Positions 6,114-7,128 of a DNA stretch of 7,128 nt are shown piece by piece. How positions within the stretch are numbered: position 1 is the stretch's first letter; each line of letters opens with the position of its first letter. The stretch comes from Flammeovirgaceae bacterium (GTDB taxonomy: Bacteria; Bacteroidota; Bacteroidia; Cytophagales; Cyclobacteriaceae): assembly GCA_003228395.1 (NCBI GenBank), contig QIDJ01000157.1:1-7128 (forward strand), read 5' to 3'. A program made the translations under genes and the position numbers. Below the pieces are notes generated by a model. It was not told the DNA's origin, did not search any database, and saw only the letters and a list, made by a program, of their open reading frames with translations.

Positions 6114-6300
6114 GATGTAATTTAGGCGCAAGTCAGGCTACCGTACCATGACCATGCCATAACCGGAAGACCTGTGCCAGATAGGATAACAGGGTGATTT
6201 ATGACAATATAAATTATAATGGGTTAAATGACTTAATTCTATTAAATTCATAATAAGTTTTACAACCTTCTTGAATCAGTTGTTGGCCAAAACAACCTTC
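6114..6300. other. AT-rich intergenic stretch after the cyclase, no gene seen
   Basis: No coding sequence is supported. A perfect inverted repeat, GTTGTT...AACAAC (6279-6284 with 6291-6296, 6-nt loop), and a direct repeat ACAACCTTC (6262-6270 and 6292-6300) are present. The hairpin lacks a following T-tract, so it is not called a terminator. Confidence 0.5.
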
Positions 6301-6354
6301 ATCACGCAACAACATAAATTATCCGCCATCATGCAAGCCCGAATGACCCAGTAG
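6301..6354 (+). pseudogene. Second vestigial cyclase start, with start codon apparently lost
   Basis: The frame reads ITQQHKLSAIM and then QARMTQ to a TAG at 6352-6354. KLSAIM corresponds to QLAAIM of the real cyclases at the same distance from the start. The first codon is ATC where an ATG would be expected, so the start appears mutated. As in the vestige at 3751, the expected FTDIVGYT is missing and GC-rich repeat sequence follows at once. This is a relic and not a gene. Confidence 0.5.
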
Positions 6355-6411
6355 GACGGGCCCGCTCGACGAAGGTAGGCCTGCCTGCCGGACAGACAGG
6401 TTTACCGATAA
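6354..6411. repeat. GC-rich palindromic repeat element, copy B (shorter)
   Basis: GGACGGGCCCGCTCGACGAA (6354-6373) matches 3862-3881 of copy A at 18 of 20 positions. A near-perfect hairpin follows: CCTGCCTG pairs with CAGACAGG across CCGGA (6380-6400) with one mismatch. It ends in GGTTTACCGATAA (6399-6411), related to the motif that precedes the real cyclase genes. Its position after a broken cyclase start mirrors copy A. Confidence 0.6.
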
Positions 6412-6520
6412 TTAATTATGGAAAGTAAAGGTCAAATCCACAGGTAAGCATCTTGTCAAAATTTTATAATGGAAAATAGATTATCAGTTAGAGATCATAT
6501 CCAAATCGAAAATAATCTAG

Positions 6521-6528
6521 TAATTTTA
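6521..6528 (+). promoter_or_regulatory. Possible -7 promoter element TAATTTTA of hicBA
   Basis: TAATTTTA matches the Bacteroidota TAnnTTTG element at 7 of 8 positions and ends 4 nt before the hicB ATG. No clear -33 box is seen and the surroundings are AT-rich, so chance is possible. HicBA operons are generally autoregulated near the promoter; no clear operator palindrome is visible here. Confidence 0.35.
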
Positions 6529-6532
6529 TACA

Positions 6533-6763
6533 ATGGAAATTAGAAATTATAAAATATTACTCCGCGAAGAACCAGAAGGAGGGTTTACAGTATTCGTGCC
6601 TAGCCTTGAAGGCTGTATCACATATGGGGAAAATTTAACAGAAGCAAGAAAAAATGCTAAAGAAGCCATAGAACTATATATTGAATCACTTCAGGCTGAT
6701 AATTTACCTATTCCTTCTGATGAAAATTTACTGGAATTAAATCTACAAATATCAAATGACTGA
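6533..6763 (+). CDS. hicB: HicB family antitoxin (short form)
   Basis: HicB antitoxins bind and neutralise HicA, an mRNA-cleaving toxin. The 76-aa product has the partial RNase-H-like fold signature of the family: an N-terminal strand YKILLREEPEGGFTVFVPSLEGC (about 6-28), then YGENLTEARKNAKEAIELYIESL (31-53). It lacks the C-terminal helix-turn-helix or ribbon-helix-helix DNA-binding part found in longer HicB proteins, ending soon after residue 70, so DNA binding would need another element or partner. An in-frame TAA at 6521-6523 fixes ATG 6533 as the first possible start. It overlaps hicA by 8 bp, implying one transcript and coupled translation. The pair lies between cyclase-associated repeats, as an inserted module would. 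Confidence 0.88.
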   Translation: MEIRNYKILLREEPEGGFTVFVPSLEGCITYGENLTEARKNAKEAIELYIESLQADNLPIPSDENLLELNLQISND

Positions 6764-6944
6764 TTTCAGCTCCAGTGAATTAATCAAAAAGGTTGAAAAA
6801 GAAGGTTTTGAGCTTCATAGGATTAAAGGAAGTCATCATATATTCAGACACTCTAACGGTAAGAGGGTTGTAATACCACATCCTAAAAAAGATTTGCCAA
6901 AAGGAACTTTTTACTCAATATTGAAACAAGCTGGTTTGAAATAA
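6756..6944 (+). CDS. hicA: HicA family toxin (mRNA interferase)
   Basis: HicA toxins are small double-stranded-RNA-binding-fold ribonucleases that cleave mRNA and stop growth when not bound by HicB. This 62-aa protein has the family layout: SSSELIKKVEKEGFELHRIKGSHHIF (5-30) with the GSHH motif, whose histidine (H27 or H28) is the expected catalytic residue, then RHSNGKRVVIPHPKKDLPKGTFYSILKQAGL (31-61). Length is normal for the family (about 60-80 aa) and no key motif is missing, so it is probably active. The ATG overlaps the hicB stop by 8 bp. The hicB-before-hicA order is the reverse of E. coli but is known for short pairs of this type. Confidence 0.9.
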   Translation: MTDFSSSELIKKVEKEGFELHRIKGSHHIFRHSNGKRVVIPHPKKDLPKGTFYSILKQAGLK

Positions 6945-6963
6945 CCATAATATCATTATCGAA

Positions 6964-6981
6964 GGTGGGTTCACCAAACTA
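6964..6981 (+). repeat. Conserved motif GGTGGGTTCACCAAACTA before the second cyclase, copy C
   Basis: It matches 3901-3918 at 16 of 18 positions and ends 5 bp before the ATG at 6987, the same spacing as in the first cyclase. It lies 19 bp after the hicA stop, so this leader survived the presumed insertion of hicBA immediately upstream. Confidence 0.6.
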
Positions 6982-6986
6982 ATGTC

Positions 6987-7128
6987 ATGGAAGAAGTAAG
7001 CCCAAAACGCCAATTAGCAGCTATTATGTTCACCGACATTGTCGGGTACACGGCCTTAATGGGATCAGATGAAGATCAGGCGTTTGAAATTCCGCGAAAG
7101 AATAGGGATATCCACACAGAGCCAATTG
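6987..7128 (+). CDS. Second class III adenylate/guanylate cyclase, N-terminal part only
   Basis: The first 47 codons are visible and the gene runs off the right edge. It starts MEEVSPKRQLAAIMFTDIVG and continues YTALMGSDEDQAFE, identical to the complete cyclase at 34 of 47 residues, including the first metal aspartate (D17). Similarity is strong up to about residue 34 and drops after it: FEIPRKNRDIHTEPI replaces FEVLKKNQEIHHAVI, with a proline where the paralog has leucine. This may be divergence or early decay; the rest of the gene would show which. The ATG is preceded by the same 18-bp motif as the first cyclase, supporting this start; the ATG at 6982 is out of frame and soon stops. Confidence 0.85.
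   Translation, partial: MEEVSPKRQLAAIMFTDIVGYTALMGSDEDQAFEIPRKNRDIHTEPI

Noticed and set aside
6453..6470. TTGTCA and TATAAT resembling a sigma-70 promoter before hicB
   Set aside because: The two boxes are only 6 bp apart, far too close for a -35/-10 pair.
6469..6543. 24-codon ORF overlapping the hicB start
   Set aside because: Too short to support; it is out of frame with hicB and no family or conservation can be seen from the window.

Overview
The window looks like a piece of a Bacteroidota chromosome, or a close relative. I infer this from the protein families (type II sulfide:quinone oxidoreductase, bacterial Kazal domain, sterol-desaturase relative, class III cyclase fused to TPRs, short hicBA pair), from the near absence of Shine-Dalgarno sequences, and from several TAnnTTTG-like promoter elements placed only 4-5 nt before start codons. 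No rRNA, tRNA, CRISPR array or transposase was seen. Gene density is low and several segments look like decayed or rearranged genes.

Left part (1-2260, minus strand): a sugar-amine-phosphate isomerase/deaminase of the NagB/AgaI family, cut by the window edge just short of its C-terminus, and upstream of it a complete type II sulfide:quinone oxidoreductase. A perfect TGTGA-N6-TCACA palindrome lies about 70 bp upstream of the oxidoreductase and suggests control by a Crp/Fnr-type regulator.

Middle part (2260-3750): a small exported Kazal-type protease inhibitor; on the minus strand the 3' end of an unrecognised gene without its 5' end; and a 135-aa product that looks like a sterol desaturase/fatty acid hydroxylase which has lost its catalytic core by an in-frame deletion. 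About 320 bp without a convincing gene follows.

Right part (3750-7128, plus strand): a tandem array built around class III adenylate/guanylate cyclases. The complete copy (729 aa) has a cyclase domain with all expected catalytic residues, one membrane helix, a FlgO/TolB-like domain and TPRs. A second, nearly identical start runs off the right edge. Upstream of each cyclase lies a broken copy of a cyclase start, reading (Q/K)L(A/S)AIM, in which a GC-rich palindromic repeat follows directly after the AIM codons. An 18-bp motif, GGTAGGTTCACCGAACTA or a close variant, precedes both real cyclase starts. A hicBA toxin-antitoxin pair sits between the second vestige/repeat and the second cyclase. The likely story is duplication of a unit (vestige, palindromic repeat, motif, cyclase) followed by insertion of hicBA into one copy. 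The upstream vestigial ORF at 3751-3927 stays open through the palindromic repeat and overlaps the cyclase start by ATGA, so it might act as a translated leader.
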